From contig CADDZM010000014.1 in assembly GCA_902812345.1 (NCBI GenBank), forward strand, positions 1-37,240: 37,240 bases of DNA, in the 5' to 3' direction. Position numbers and translations under genes: made by a program. Origin of the DNA: Chloroflexota bacterium. GTDB lineage: Bacteria > Chloroflexota > Chloroflexia > Chloroheliales > Chloroheliaceae. The notes beneath the pieces were generated by a model that saw nothing but the letters and a program-made list of their open reading frames with translations, ran no database searches and was not told the origin of the DNA. Each line of letters starts with the position of its first letter. Position 1 is the first letter of the stretch. This document shows, piece after piece, positions 1 through 6,820 of this stretch.

Positions 1-271
1 GGTAAAGGTTACAGGTGACGAGCTGGCCGAGTTTGACCTTAGAGGTGTCGCGGGCCAGGGCAGCCATAACGGTCCAGGCTTCAAAGGTGGCCTCCAGGGT
101 TGGTTCAGGAACCGTGTGGAAATGGTCGTAGACCCACACCGAATCAAAGCCGAGGGTTTCCGCTTCGACCGCCACCGCACTCAACGTTTCGTATTTTTCC
201 ACCGGATCGGTTATCGAGGCCAGGTCCATCCGCCAGCCCTGGGGCACAAAAGCGCCAAACGTTACGCTCAT
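1..271 (-). CDS. LLM-class F420-dependent oxidoreductase, Rv1855c-type (5' part only)
   Basis: The gene reads off the left edge of the window, so only the first 90 codons are present. The start is ATG at 271-269, with GGGAGA just upstream as ribosome binding site. The protein begins MSVTFGAFVPQGWRMDL and continues with FDSVWVYDHFHTVPEPT and LEATFEAWTVMAALA, then KLGQLVTC. This is the N-terminal strand, helix and loop pattern of luciferase-like monooxygenases, a TIM-barrel flavin/F420 family. The phrase VWVYDHFHTVP plus TFEAWT is typical of the Rv1855c-like subgroup of predicted F420-dependent oxidoreductases. The substrate is unknown. The gene is transcribed divergently from the TetR gene at 544. 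Use of F420 rather than FMN is inferred from the subgroup, not shown by the sequence. Confidence 0.85.
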   Translation of the reverse strand, partial: MSVTFGAFVPQGWRMDLASITDPVEKYETLSAVAVEAETLGFDSVWVYDHFHTVPEPTLEATFEAWTVMAALARDTSKVKLGQLVTCNLY

Positions 272-360
272 TCTTCTCCCACACAGGCCTTACTTTTCCA
301 TTTTAGTCGCCCAGCTATGCCATTTATGTCGGGTACAAAATATAGCAAGAGTTATACCTT

Positions 361-388
361 GCCCGGCCTGTCTACCGGGCTTTTATTA
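361..388 (+). terminator. hairpin with T-tract in the divergent intergenic region
   Basis: GCCCGG (361-366) pairs with CCGGGC (375-380) and is followed by TTTTATTA. It has the form of a plus-strand intrinsic terminator. No plus-strand gene ends here, since 1-271 is coded on the minus strand. It may stop antisense transcription of the oxidoreductase gene, or may simply be a hairpin in that gene's 5' leader. The rest of 272-454 shows nothing I recognise. Confidence 0.35.
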
Positions 389-454
389 TCTCATAATTCA
401 CCTCGTTTCACCCCGGCTAAAACCTTTACCCCCTCTTTCTAATCAATCACTTGC

Positions 455-504
455 TTGCCAGTGGTTTACATTTATGCTAAATTATTTGTCAAGTGGTTGC
501 TTGA
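455..504 (+). promoter_or_regulatory. promoter and palindromic operator of the TetR gene
   Basis: TTGCCA (455-460), a 17-bp spacer and TAAATT (478-483) make a sigma-70-type promoter. A TG at 475-476, one base before the -10, makes it an extended -10. Directly downstream, TCAAG (489-493) and CTTGA (500-504) form an inverted repeat with a 6-bp centre, placed where a repressor would cover the start of transcription. Autoregulation by the TetR protein encoded 40 bp downstream is inferred from position. Confidence 0.5.
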
Positions 505-543
505 AAAAGTCTGGGGTTGGAAAGGTCTGGTAAATTTTAAAAG

Positions 544-1164
544 ATGGATGAAAGCGGTACGGCTGAACCAAAAAGAGGCAAAAGCGGCAACCGCCAGAAC
601 ACCCTGGCCCGGATTGCCCTGACCATGCTGGCCGAGCGCGGCTTTGAAGGGCTGCGAGTACGGGACATCGCAAATGCTGCTGGAATAAACATCGCCACGC
701 TGCACTATTATTTTCCGACCAAAGAAGATTTGATTCATAGGGTGGGCGAAGAAATTTTCCAACAATTTTTATCGGTCACCGCGCCCGTTGCCGAAAGTTC
801 CCAGGTAACGCCCGACCGGCAGCTACGCCAGGTTTTTTTAAATATGCAACACCAGTTCGAAAGAGTGCCGGACCTTTTCGTGGCTTTACACGAACTTCAA
901 CTCCGGGCCCATCGTGACGAAACAGTGCGCCAGATTGTCCGGCAAATTCACGGGCGCTGGCAGGCCAATATGGAAGGAATTTACCGGGCCGGGGTCGAGC
1001 AAAATATTTTCAGGCCTGATATAGAACCGGCCCAGGCTGCCACCGCGATAATTGCCCTTCTTTCGGGCAGCAGCCTTCAGGCAGTCAGCAAAGAAACCAC
1101 CGCCGACTGGAGTTGGGCCGGCAACCAACTGGTAACAAGCTTTATGCTTCCCGGCCTTGCATAG
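544..1164 (+). CDS. TetR/AcrR family transcriptional regulator
   Basis: This 206-residue protein has a typical TetR N-terminal DNA-binding domain (about residues 18-65). It reads ARIALTMLAERGFEGLRVRDIA, then AAGINIATLHYYFPTKEDLI, the helix-turn-helix with the family's LHYYFPTKEDL signature. The remainder is the all-helical ligand-binding and dimerisation domain, for which I cannot name a ligand. The start is ATG at 544. No strong Shine-Dalgarno precedes it, but the promoter and palindrome at 455-504 fit this start. The divergent neighbour is an F420-type oxidoreductase, a likely target along with itself. The downstream ABC-F gene has its own promoter. Confidence 0.9.
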   Translation: MDESGTAEPKRGKSGNRQNTLARIALTMLAERGFEGLRVRDIANAAGINIATLHYYFPTKEDLIHRVGEEIFQQFLSVTAPVAESSQVTPDRQLRQVFLNMQHQFERVPDLFVALHELQLRAHRDETVRQIVRQIHGRWQANMEGIYRAGVEQNIFRPDIEPAQAATAIIALLSGSSLQAVSKETTADWSWAGNQLVTSFMLPGLA

Positions 1165-1263
1165 GTTACGCGGGAAAAATCCGGTAAATAGCCGGGTTAC
1201 AGGCGTTCCGCCCAATCCTTCAAAACCCGGGCGACCCAAAAATTAGGCAACTTTCCCGTAACC
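1164..1263. repeat. 100-bp element with terminal inverted repeats
   Basis: GGTTACGCGGGAAA (1164-1177) and TTTCCCGTAACC (1252-1263) are inverted copies apart from a 2-base bulge. They enclose about 75 bp with further GC-rich pairing potential. The element starts inside the TetR stop codon context and ends before the ABC-F promoter. It could be a miniature palindromic repeat or a long hairpin acting as a terminator. I see no second copy in the window. Confidence 0.4.
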
Positions 1264-1303
1264 TACTGTCTACTGACTACTACTTTTTACGCCTAAAGGC
1301 CAA

Positions 1304-1331
1304 TTGCCCGGCTTGGAGCCTGTGCTATAAT
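1304..1331 (+). promoter_or_regulatory. promoter of the ABC-F gene
   Basis: TTGCCC (1304-1309), a 16-bp spacer and a perfect TATAAT (1326-1331) preceded by GTGC. Transcription from about 1338 gives a leader of roughly 175 nt before the ABC-F start at 1512. Confidence 0.6.
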
Positions 1332-1337
1332 AACAAA

Positions 1338-1511
1338 CGAGGCGACCGCCGCGGCGAAATTTGGACCGTCCTCCGCTATAGGCTTTAGCAGGAATGGTGA
1401 ACTTTGAGGTAATTCTTTCTTTATACAGCAAAATTTAAGCAACCGGCCTGCCCCTGGCAGTTTGGTTGTCCTGTCTACCGGAAAATTTAGCTTTTAGAGA
1501 AAGAATTAAAT
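1338..1511 (+). promoter_or_regulatory. long ABC-F leader with a possible 14-codon peptide
   Basis: The leader contains ATG 1394-1396 followed by 13 sense codons and TAA at 1436-1438, encoding MVNFEVILSLYSKI. AGGA abuts this ATG, which is too close for a normal Shine-Dalgarno, so translation is uncertain. A small hairpin, CTGCC (1448-1452) with GGCAG (1456-1460), follows the stop. Ribosome-stalling attenuation is known for several antibiotic-resistance ABC-F genes. That this leader does so is inference. Confidence 0.35.
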
Positions 1512-3176
1512 ATGTTTAAAGTAACCAACCTTGGCAAAAGCAATGGCGACGCCGTTGTCCTCGACAAAATTAACTTCTCCCTCCACCGGGGCGAACGGGT
1601 CGGCCTGATTGGTCCCAACGGGTCCGGAAAATCCACACTTTTAAGAATAATCGCGGGTCTTGAACAACCGGACAAAGGCAGCGTCTGGCTGGAACCTTCC
1701 GCGCGCCTGGGCTATCTTTCCCAGGCTTTGATTTACGCGCCTGACACCACCGTCGGGCAGGTTATCGGGGAAGCGATTGGCCCGGCCCTGGACATCCTGG
1801 CCGAAATCGAGCGGTTAGGCCAGGCTATCGCCACTGTTTCGCCGGATGAGTACGACAGCGTTTTGGAAAGTTACTCCGAGGCGTTGGACGAAGCCGAAAG
1901 ACTGGACGCTTATACCGCCCAGGCCCGGTTAGCCCAGGTGTTGGCCGGTCTGGGATTGGCCCACCTGGACGAGTCTTCCCCGGTGGCAGTCCTGAGCGGC
2001 GGCCAGAAGACCCGGCTCGGCCTGGCCCGCCTGCTCCTTTCACAACCTGATTTATTGCTGCTGGACGAACCGACCAACCATCTCGACATTTCAGCCCTGA
2101 CCTGGCTGGAAGATTTTATCCGGCAATACAAAGGGACGGTCCTGATTGTATCGCACGACCGGGCCTTTATTGATGCCCTGGTCGGCAAAGTGCTGGCCCT
2201 GGACGAGCTTACGCATACTCTGACCGAATTTGCCGGCAATTACAGCGCCTACCTGGCCGAGATTGAGCGGCTCTGGCGAAAGCAGATGGACGACTACCAG
2301 CGCCAGCAGGAGAAAATCGCGAATATCGAGGAAAATATCCGCGACATGAAGCAGCGTTCAGCCAACATGGAGCATCAGACAATTGATTTCTGGCTGTTGA
2401 AAAAAGCCAAACGCGGCGCGCGGACCGCCAAAGTCCGCGAACGCAAGCTTGAGCGTCTTCTTAACAGCGAGGAAAAGATAGACAAGCCCCGGCAAAGCTG
2501 GCACATGAAGCTTGATTTCGGTCAGGCTCCCTCCAGCGGCCAGCAAGTCCTTTCGCTGGATGGCGTGAGCAAAAGTTTCGATGGGCAGGTCTTGTTTGAA
2601 GGAGTACAGGCCGAACTGCACCAGGGCGAGCGGGTGGCTTTGCTCGGCCCTAACGGCGCCGGTAAGACGACCTTATTGCGGATTATCGGCGGTGAAATTA
2701 CGCCGGATAGCGGGCGAGTGCGGCTGGGCGCGAACGTGCGGACCGGCTACTTCTCCCAGGAGCAGGAAGGTTTGAAACCGGAACTGACCGCCCTGGAAGC
2801 GGTGCGGGAGGCTGCCGCCATCTCGGAAACCGCCGCCCGCACCTATATGCACTTCTTTCTTTTTCAGGGAGACGAGGTTTTCACCCTGGTAAAAAGCCTC
2901 AGTTACGGCGAACGGGCCCGGCTTGTCCTGGCCCGGCTGGTGTTGAGCAAAGTAAACTTTTTGCTGCTGGACGAGCCGCTCAATCACCTGGACATCAAAT
3001 CCAGGGAACAGTTCGAGCAAGCTTTGGAAAACTTCGACGGCACTATCCTGGCCGTAGTTCACGACCGCTATTTTGTAGAACAGTTCGCTGACCGGGTCTG
3101 GGCCATCATGGACCGGCGGCTGGCTCAATTCTACGAACTGGCCGACTATGAACAGGCGCTGCTGGCTCCTGCTTGA
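1512..3176 (+). CDS. ABC-F family ATP-binding cassette protein
   Basis: This is a soluble 554-residue protein with two ABC ATPase domains and no membrane segments, which defines the ABC-F translation-factor/ribosome-protection family. Domain 1 has Walker A GPNGSGKST (34-42), signature LSGGQ (161-165) and Walker B LLLLDEPTNHLD (181-192). Domain 2 has GPNGAGKTT (379-387), a variant signature LSYGE (463-467) and LLLDEPLNHLD. The charged helical linker at about 245-335 is the P-site tRNA interaction motif that reaches the peptidyl-transferase centre in this family. The length matches EttA and the resistance ABC-Fs; Uup-type proteins are longer. The long leader favours an inducible resistance-type role, but the subfamily cannot be fixed by eye. 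It is monocistronic, followed by a hairpin at 3190. Confidence 0.9.
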   Translation: MFKVTNLGKSNGDAVVLDKINFSLHRGERVGLIGPNGSGKSTLLRIIAGLEQPDKGSVWLEPSARLGYLSQALIYAPDTTVGQVIGEAIGPALDILAEIERLGQAIATVSPDEYDSVLESYSEALDEAERLDAYTAQARLAQVLAGLGLAHLDESSPVAVLSGGQKTRLGLARLLLSQPDLLLLDEPTNHLDISALTWLEDFIRQYKGTVLIVSHDRAFIDALVGKVLALDELTHTLTEFAGNYSAYLAEIERLWRKQMDDYQRQQEKIANIEENIRDMKQRSANMEHQTIDFWLLKKAKRGARTAKVRERKLERLLNSEEKIDKPRQSWHMKLDFGQAPSSGQQVLSLDGVSKSFDGQVLFEGVQAELHQGERVALLGPNGAGKTTLLRIIGGEITPDSGRVRLGANVRTGYFSQEQEGLKPELTALEAVREAAAISETAARTYMHFFLFQGDEVFTLVKSLSYGERARLVLARLVLSKVNFLLLDEPLNHLDIKSREQFEQALENFDGTILAVVHDRYFVEQFADRVWAIMDRRLAQFYELADYEQALLAPA

Positions 3177-3189
3177 GTGGGTGAAAAAA

Positions 3190-3221
3190 CTGGCTAAAGG
3201 TTTTTAAAAATCTTTAGCCAG
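3190..3221. terminator. bidirectional intrinsic terminator
   Basis: CTGGCTAAAG (3190-3199) and CTTTAGCCAG (3212-3221) form a perfect 10-bp stem, and the AT loop can pair further. It lies between the convergent ABC-F gene and the minus-strand gene ending at 3328. On the minus strand it is followed by TTTTTTCAC, so it is strongest for that gene. The T-tract on the plus side is weak. Confidence 0.7.
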
Positions 3222-3278
3222 AATCGTCTTAATGAAATCTATTTCTACCACCCTTTCAGCCTTACCGGGGTTTTGGGG

Positions 3279-3310
3279 CAGTATAGTACGGTATCAGTAT
3301 AGTACGGTGT
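3279..3310. repeat. 16-bp tandem duplication
   Basis: CAGTATAGTACGGTAT (3279-3294) is followed immediately by CAGTATAGTACGGTGT (3295-3310), one mismatch in 16. It lies just downstream of the stop of the minus-strand gene at 3328. No function is evident. Confidence 0.8.
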
Positions 3311-3327
3311 ATGGTAAAAAACCGGCC

Positions 3328-3828
3328 CTAAGAATTATCTTGATAAAGGTTCTGTGCGCTTTCCACCAGCTCATAAGTAATTTGATTTCCAGGACTATCC
3401 CTATCTACTTCCCTGACCACCCCATCGGATTCCATTCTATTCAGGTAAAGCGACATTGGCGATAAAAGGCCTACCGTAATAGTGCCGTGGTTCCTCAACA
3501 TCTTTTCGATAAGCAGCAGCTCGGTCTGCCGGTTCTGTTCCATACTTCGGCGGAAATGCTCCTTGTTGGTCAGGCTATCCTGTTCATGGTTAGCTGGCTC
3601 TTTGGCTGCCCCGGCTGACTCTGCTATTGAGGTAAGGAAAAATGTAAGCTTATCTTCAATAGTCCGGGCATTTTCCCTGGCAAAATCGTTAAATTTAGGT
3701 GGCCCGGCCATATAATATTTTTTAAGAACCTCCCACCCTTTCAAGGCTTCGGCTGCCCTGAACTGCATAACAGCCGCGATAGCCAGTTCTTGCGCTATTT
3801 CATCAATTTTTGACCAGGGTCTTGCCAT
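3328..3828 (-). CDS. unrecognised 166-residue protein, possible winged-helix C-terminus
   Basis: I do not recognise the family. The start is ATG at 3828, with AAAGGA about 11 bases upstream. TATGAT (minus strand, 3869-3864) is a candidate -10. The N-terminal half is predicted helical and soluble (ELAIAAVMQFRAAEALKGW). The C-terminal part (about residues 100-150) reads RQTELLLIEKMLRNHGTITV, GLLSPMSLYLNRMESDG, VVREVDRDSPGNQITYELV. This helix, short helix, helix and beta-wing rhythm, with a hydrophobic strand after a charged turn, resembles winged-helix regulators. There is no signal peptide or membrane segment. It is single, convergent with the ABC-F gene. A regulatory role is only a guess. Confidence 0.65.
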   Translation of the reverse strand: MARPWSKIDEIAQELAIAAVMQFRAAEALKGWEVLKKYYMAGPPKFNDFARENARTIEDKLTFFLTSIAESAGAAKEPANHEQDSLTNKEHFRRSMEQNRQTELLLIEKMLRNHGTITVGLLSPMSLYLNRMESDGVVREVDRDSPGNQITYELVESAQNLYQDNS

Positions 3829-4102
3829 AAATAGTTAAATTCCTTTTTGTTTTGCTTTTATCTATCATACCGGGCGGGCCGTCTTGACGCTGGCGCCGCC
3901 GGGCTGCTTTTGCACCAGGGCCATATCCGCGCTTGCATCGGGCAAGCCAGGTTTGTTTGTTATTTTTACGGCGCTTTATCTTTCACTCGCCTGAATTATT
4001 TCTAAATAAATATCATTATCATACCTCAATCCCCTTATTACTATTCTAGCAGCTATTTGTGGAGTTTAACAAAGGTTTTAATAATAAAGGATACATTAAT
4101 AA

Positions 4103-4122
4103 ATATCGTTATACGATATAAT
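4103..4122 (+). promoter_or_regulatory. perfect 7-3-7 palindrome overlapping a TATAAT box
   Basis: ATATCGT (4103-4109), TAT, ACGATAT (4113-4119) is an exact inverted repeat. The sequence TATAAT at 4117-4122 overlaps its right arm. No good -35 is visible, which suits an activator-dependent or repressor-controlled promoter. The core TATCG-N5-CGATA followed by ATAATGG recurs, with slight variation, at 18293-18313 in front of the 28-codon gene. Assignment to the ThDP operon, about 290 bp downstream, is inference from direction. Confidence 0.5.
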
Positions 4123-4308
4123 GGCATACTTCTTGCCCATATTATTCATTGAGGAAGTTTTCAATCAGACCGGAAATCAACAAAAAGTTTTCAGTTACTA
4201 AACCGTTAAATTTGACCGAAATAACAAAAACGGAGGGCTTTATTTACACAAATTATTCAAATTTAACCGAATGACCCTATCCTTTTTGCTCCAGCCTCTG
4301 CTAAATGG

Positions 4309-4345
4309 CCCCTTAGGGAAAGACAGCGTCGTCTTTCCCCAGGGG
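4309..4345 (+). promoter_or_regulatory. leader hairpin upstream of the ThDP gene
   Basis: GGGAAAGAC (4316-4324) pairs perfectly with GTCTTTCCC (4331-4339). CCCC (4309-4312) with GGGG (4342-4345) extends the stem past a small internal loop. AT-rich sequence with a short T run follows. It may be an attenuator or a 5' stabilising structure. Confidence 0.45.
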
Positions 4346-4413
4346 GAGAAATAATTATTTTGTAAGAAAGATACTATAGGCAAACCAATTAAAGTACAGG
4401 AGGTAGATATTCA

Positions 4414-6204
4414 ATGGGAAAAAAGGTAAGCGATTTTATCCTGGAACGATTAGCAGCCTGGGGCATAAAAAAGGTTTTCGCCTTTCCCGGTGATGGTATT
4501 ACTGGTATGCTCGGCGCTTTTGAACGTATGGGCGATAAACTTGAATTTATCCAGGTCCGTCACGAAGAAGATGCTGCTTTCATGGCCTGCGGATTCGCTA
4601 AATACACTCAGCAAGTTGGTGTATGTATGGCGACTTCCGGGCCTGGGGCCATCCATCTTCTAAACGGTTTATACGATGCAAAACTCGATCACCAGCCTGT
4701 TGTAGCCCTGGTGGGACAGGCCGCTACCACCGCCCTGGGCGGCAGTTACCAGCAGGAAGTAGATTTAATGTCCCTGTTTAAGGATGTCGCGGGCGAATAT
4801 GTCCATACCCTCACAAGTCCGGCCTCCGCCCGGCACCTGGTAGACCGGGCTGTCCGTATCGCTTTAGCCGAAAGAACCGTAACCTGCATCATCATGCCCA
4901 AAGATGTGCAGGAAATGGATGCCGTCGAGAAACCTCCGCATAAACACAACACTATTCATTCAGGGCTGGGCTTTCTTCCGCCGGTTGTTGTCCCCGTGCA
5001 GTCGGATTTACAAAAGGCCGCTGATATATTAAACAGCGGAAAGAAAGTAGCGATGCTGGTCGGGGCCGGGGCCAAAGCCTCCGCCGATGAAGTTATTCGG
5101 GTAGCCGATTTACTTGGCGCGGGTGTCGCCAAGGCCTTATTAGGTAAAGACGTTTTGCCGGATGATTTACCTTTCGTGACCGGCTCGATTGGGCTTTTAG
5201 GCACGAAGCCAAGTTGGGACATGATGATGGGCTGCGATACCCTCCTTATGGTCGGTTCAAGCTTTCCTTATTCCGAGTTTTTACCTGAAGAAGGGCAAGC
5301 CCGGGGAGTCCAGATTGACATTGACGCCCGGATGATAAGTATCCGCTACCCGATGGAAGTACCTTTGATTGGTGATAGCAAAGCCACCTTGCAGGCGCTT
5401 ATTCCGATGCTAAAGCGAAAAGAAGACCGCTCCTGGCAGGAGGAAATCCAGAAGAATATAGCAGGCTGGTGGAAGGTTGTAGAAGCCAGGGCGCACCAGA
5501 GCGCCAGGCCGCTCAACCCGGAACGCGTCTTCTGGGAATTGTCGGCTCAACTGCCCGACAACGCGATTTTATCCTCCGATTCGGGCAGTTCGGCCAACTG
5601 GTACGCTCGTGACATCAAGATTCGCAAAGGCATGATGGGTTCCCTTTCCGGCAATTTAGCCACCATGTGCCCCGGCGTTCCGTACGCTGTCGCAGCCAAG
5701 TTCGCTCATCCCGACCGGGTAGTAATTGCTATGGTCGGTGATGGCGCGATGCAAATGCTGGGCAACAACGGCCTAATCACTATTAGCAAATATTGGAAGA
5801 AGTGGAGCGATCCCCGCCTGGTGATACTGGTCCTGAACAACCGCGATTTGAACCAGGTGACCTGGGAAATCCGGGTGGAAACAGGCGACCCCCGCTTTGA
5901 AGCTTCTCAGGAAATCCCGGATTTCCCCTTTGCGCGCTACGCGGATTTGCTCGGACTAAAAGGTATTCGGGTAGACAACCCGGACGACGTGGCTGCGGCC
6001 TGGCGAGAAGCTTTATCGGCGGACCGACCGGTGGTGCTGGAAGCCTATACCGACCCTAACGTAGTAGTCTTGCCGCCCCATATTTCCTTCGAGCAGGCCA
6101 AAAACTATGGATTTGCGATTGCCAAGGGCGACCCTGAAAGCATGGGCATGATTACCGAGACGGTAAAACAGGCGGTGCAGGGATTCATCCCGCACAAAGG
6201 TTAA
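4414..6204 (+). CDS. thiamine-diphosphate enzyme, pyruvate oxidase/acetolactate synthase type
   Basis: The protein has 596 residues. The start is ATG with a strong AGGAGG ten bases upstream. The three-domain layout of the PoxB/IlvB superfamily is visible. The N-terminal Pyr domain carries the activating glutamate in VRHEEDAAFMACGFAK (Glu51). The central Rossmann-like domain contains KVAMLVGAGA (about 210-220). The C-terminal PP domain holds the ThDP/Mg motif from GDGAMQML (about 442) to VLNNRDLNQVTWE (about 470). Members decarboxylate pyruvate or another 2-keto acid, passing the two-carbon unit to a quinone, water, phosphate or a second keto acid. Length and order fit pyruvate:quinone oxidoreductase (PoxB) somewhat better than acetolactate synthase, and no regulatory-subunit gene is nearby. 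It lies 20 bp before an enolase-superfamily gene, so the two probably formed an operon. Confidence 0.9.
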   Translation: MGKKVSDFILERLAAWGIKKVFAFPGDGITGMLGAFERMGDKLEFIQVRHEEDAAFMACGFAKYTQQVGVCMATSGPGAIHLLNGLYDAKLDHQPVVALVGQAATTALGGSYQQEVDLMSLFKDVAGEYVHTLTSPASARHLVDRAVRIALAERTVTCIIMPKDVQEMDAVEKPPHKHNTIHSGLGFLPPVVVPVQSDLQKAADILNSGKKVAMLVGAGAKASADEVIRVADLLGAGVAKALLGKDVLPDDLPFVTGSIGLLGTKPSWDMMMGCDTLLMVGSSFPYSEFLPEEGQARGVQIDIDARMISIRYPMEVPLIGDSKATLQALIPMLKRKEDRSWQEEIQKNIAGWWKVVEARAHQSARPLNPERVFWELSAQLPDNAILSSDSGSSANWYARDIKIRKGMMGSLSGNLATMCPGVPYAVAAKFAHPDRVVIAMVGDGAMQMLGNNGLITISKYWKKWSDPRLVILVLNNRDLNQVTWEIRVETGDPRFEASQEIPDFPFARYADLLGLKGIRVDNPDDVAAAWREALSADRPVVLEAYTDPNVVVLPPHISFEQAKNYGFAIAKGDPESMGMITETVKQAVQGFIPHKG

Positions 6205-6224
6205 GGCAAAAGTCAGGCTAAAAA

Positions 6225-6545
6225 ATGAGCAAGGCTTCTTCTGGAAAAGCTGAGACACCTGTCGAAAAGCTTGAAGTATCAGTCTATAAAATCCCAACGG
6301 ATTTGCCGGAAGCAGATGGCACCATAGCCTGGGATTCGACAACCCTGGTCCTGGTTGAGGCCCACGGAGGCGGCAGTATTGGTACAGGTTACAGCTATGC
6401 CGATTCTGCCACCGCCCGGCTTATCCAGGAAACGCTGGCAAAGCAGGTAGTTGGCGTAGACGCAGTGACTGCTCCGTCCCGTAAACGAGACGGCTTCTAC
6501 GGTCTTACACCGTTACTGTACAGTCCTACAGTAATTAAGTCGTAG
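6225..6545 (+). pseudogene. 5' fragment of an interrupted enolase-superfamily gene
   Basis: The frame encodes 106 residues, of which about 81 are native. VYKIPTDLPEADGTIAWDSTT, then LVLVEAHGGGSIGTGYSYAD, is the N-terminal capping domain of the mandelate racemase/muconate lactonising family. Homology stops at about VVGVDAV (6467). The remaining codons lie in inserted DNA and end at TAA 6543-6545. Joining 6225-6468 to 6821 onwards gives an uninterrupted frame reading VGVDAVMDIPAAW, as expected for the family. Without removal of the insert this fragment has no active site. A leader sequence AGG lies 8 bases before the ATG, and the ThDP stop is 20 bp upstream. Confidence 0.85.
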
Positions 6546-6820
6546 ACATTCATTACCGCATAGCAATTTAAGCTGATACGGCTGATCGAATGACACTTAG
6601 CAGAGAATACGTTATTGCTTTTACGTGGACGAACGATTTAGTCCACAACCTGCTAACAATATTAGGTTCTTAAAGTGCAAACTACCCTATGATTATAGCA
6701 CATTTTGAGGCTAAATACAACAAATGTGCTACCTTGCAAGTTGGTTTAACTTGCTACGCAAGAAAGGAGTGAGGCTTCCTGTGTTAGCTAAAGCAAACAG
6801 TCCCCGCCTCACAACGTTTA
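6469..6820 (+). mobile_element. ORF-less ~352-bp structured insertion, probable mobile RNA element
   Basis: This stretch splits an enolase-superfamily gene. Its length of 352 is exactly what restores the frame when it is removed between GTGA (6465-6468) and TGG (6821). It encodes no protein but is packed with stems: 6474-6478/6489-6493, 6499-6503/6509-6513, 6513-6519/6528-6534, 6496-6501/6541-6546 (alternative to the second), 6547-6551/6588-6592, 6597-6603/6650-6656 enclosing 6625-6630/6641-6646, 6696-6705/6722-6731 (10 bp), 6736-6742/6748-6754 and 6769-6775/6806-6812 at the 3' end. There is no obvious target duplication or terminal inverted repeat. This fits an IS200/IS605-related or HEARO/omega-RNA-like element, or less likely a self-splicing intron. 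The ends are uncertain by a few bases. Confidence 0.7.

Larger units (their letters stand above)
3829..4413 (+). other. 585-bp intergenic region ahead of the ThDP gene
   Basis: There is no open frame of note. The left part is GC-rich around 3875-3910. From about 3960 the base composition drops to AT-rich, with a palindromic operator over a -10 at 4103-4122 and a stable leader hairpin at 4309-4345. Two near-identical 18-mers, AAATTTGACCGAAATAAC (from about 4207) and AAATTTAACCGAATGACC (from about 4259), and two AAGTTTTCA copies (around 4154 and 4188) look like repeated binding sites in the leader. Confidence 0.5.

Noticed and set aside
100-442. Two plus-strand open frames at the left end
   Set aside because: They overlap the minus-strand luciferase-like oxidoreductase and give Pro/Arg/Ser-rich products without family features.
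4050-4072. Second Rex-like sequence TTGTGGAGTTTAACAA before the ThDP gene
   Set aside because: Half-site spacing is two bases short and only one half matches.
6469-6820. Group II intron explanation for the insertion
   Set aside because: No domain V hairpin with its AGC triad and GAAA loop is visible, and no GUGYG-type 5' end. A group I type cannot be fully excluded.
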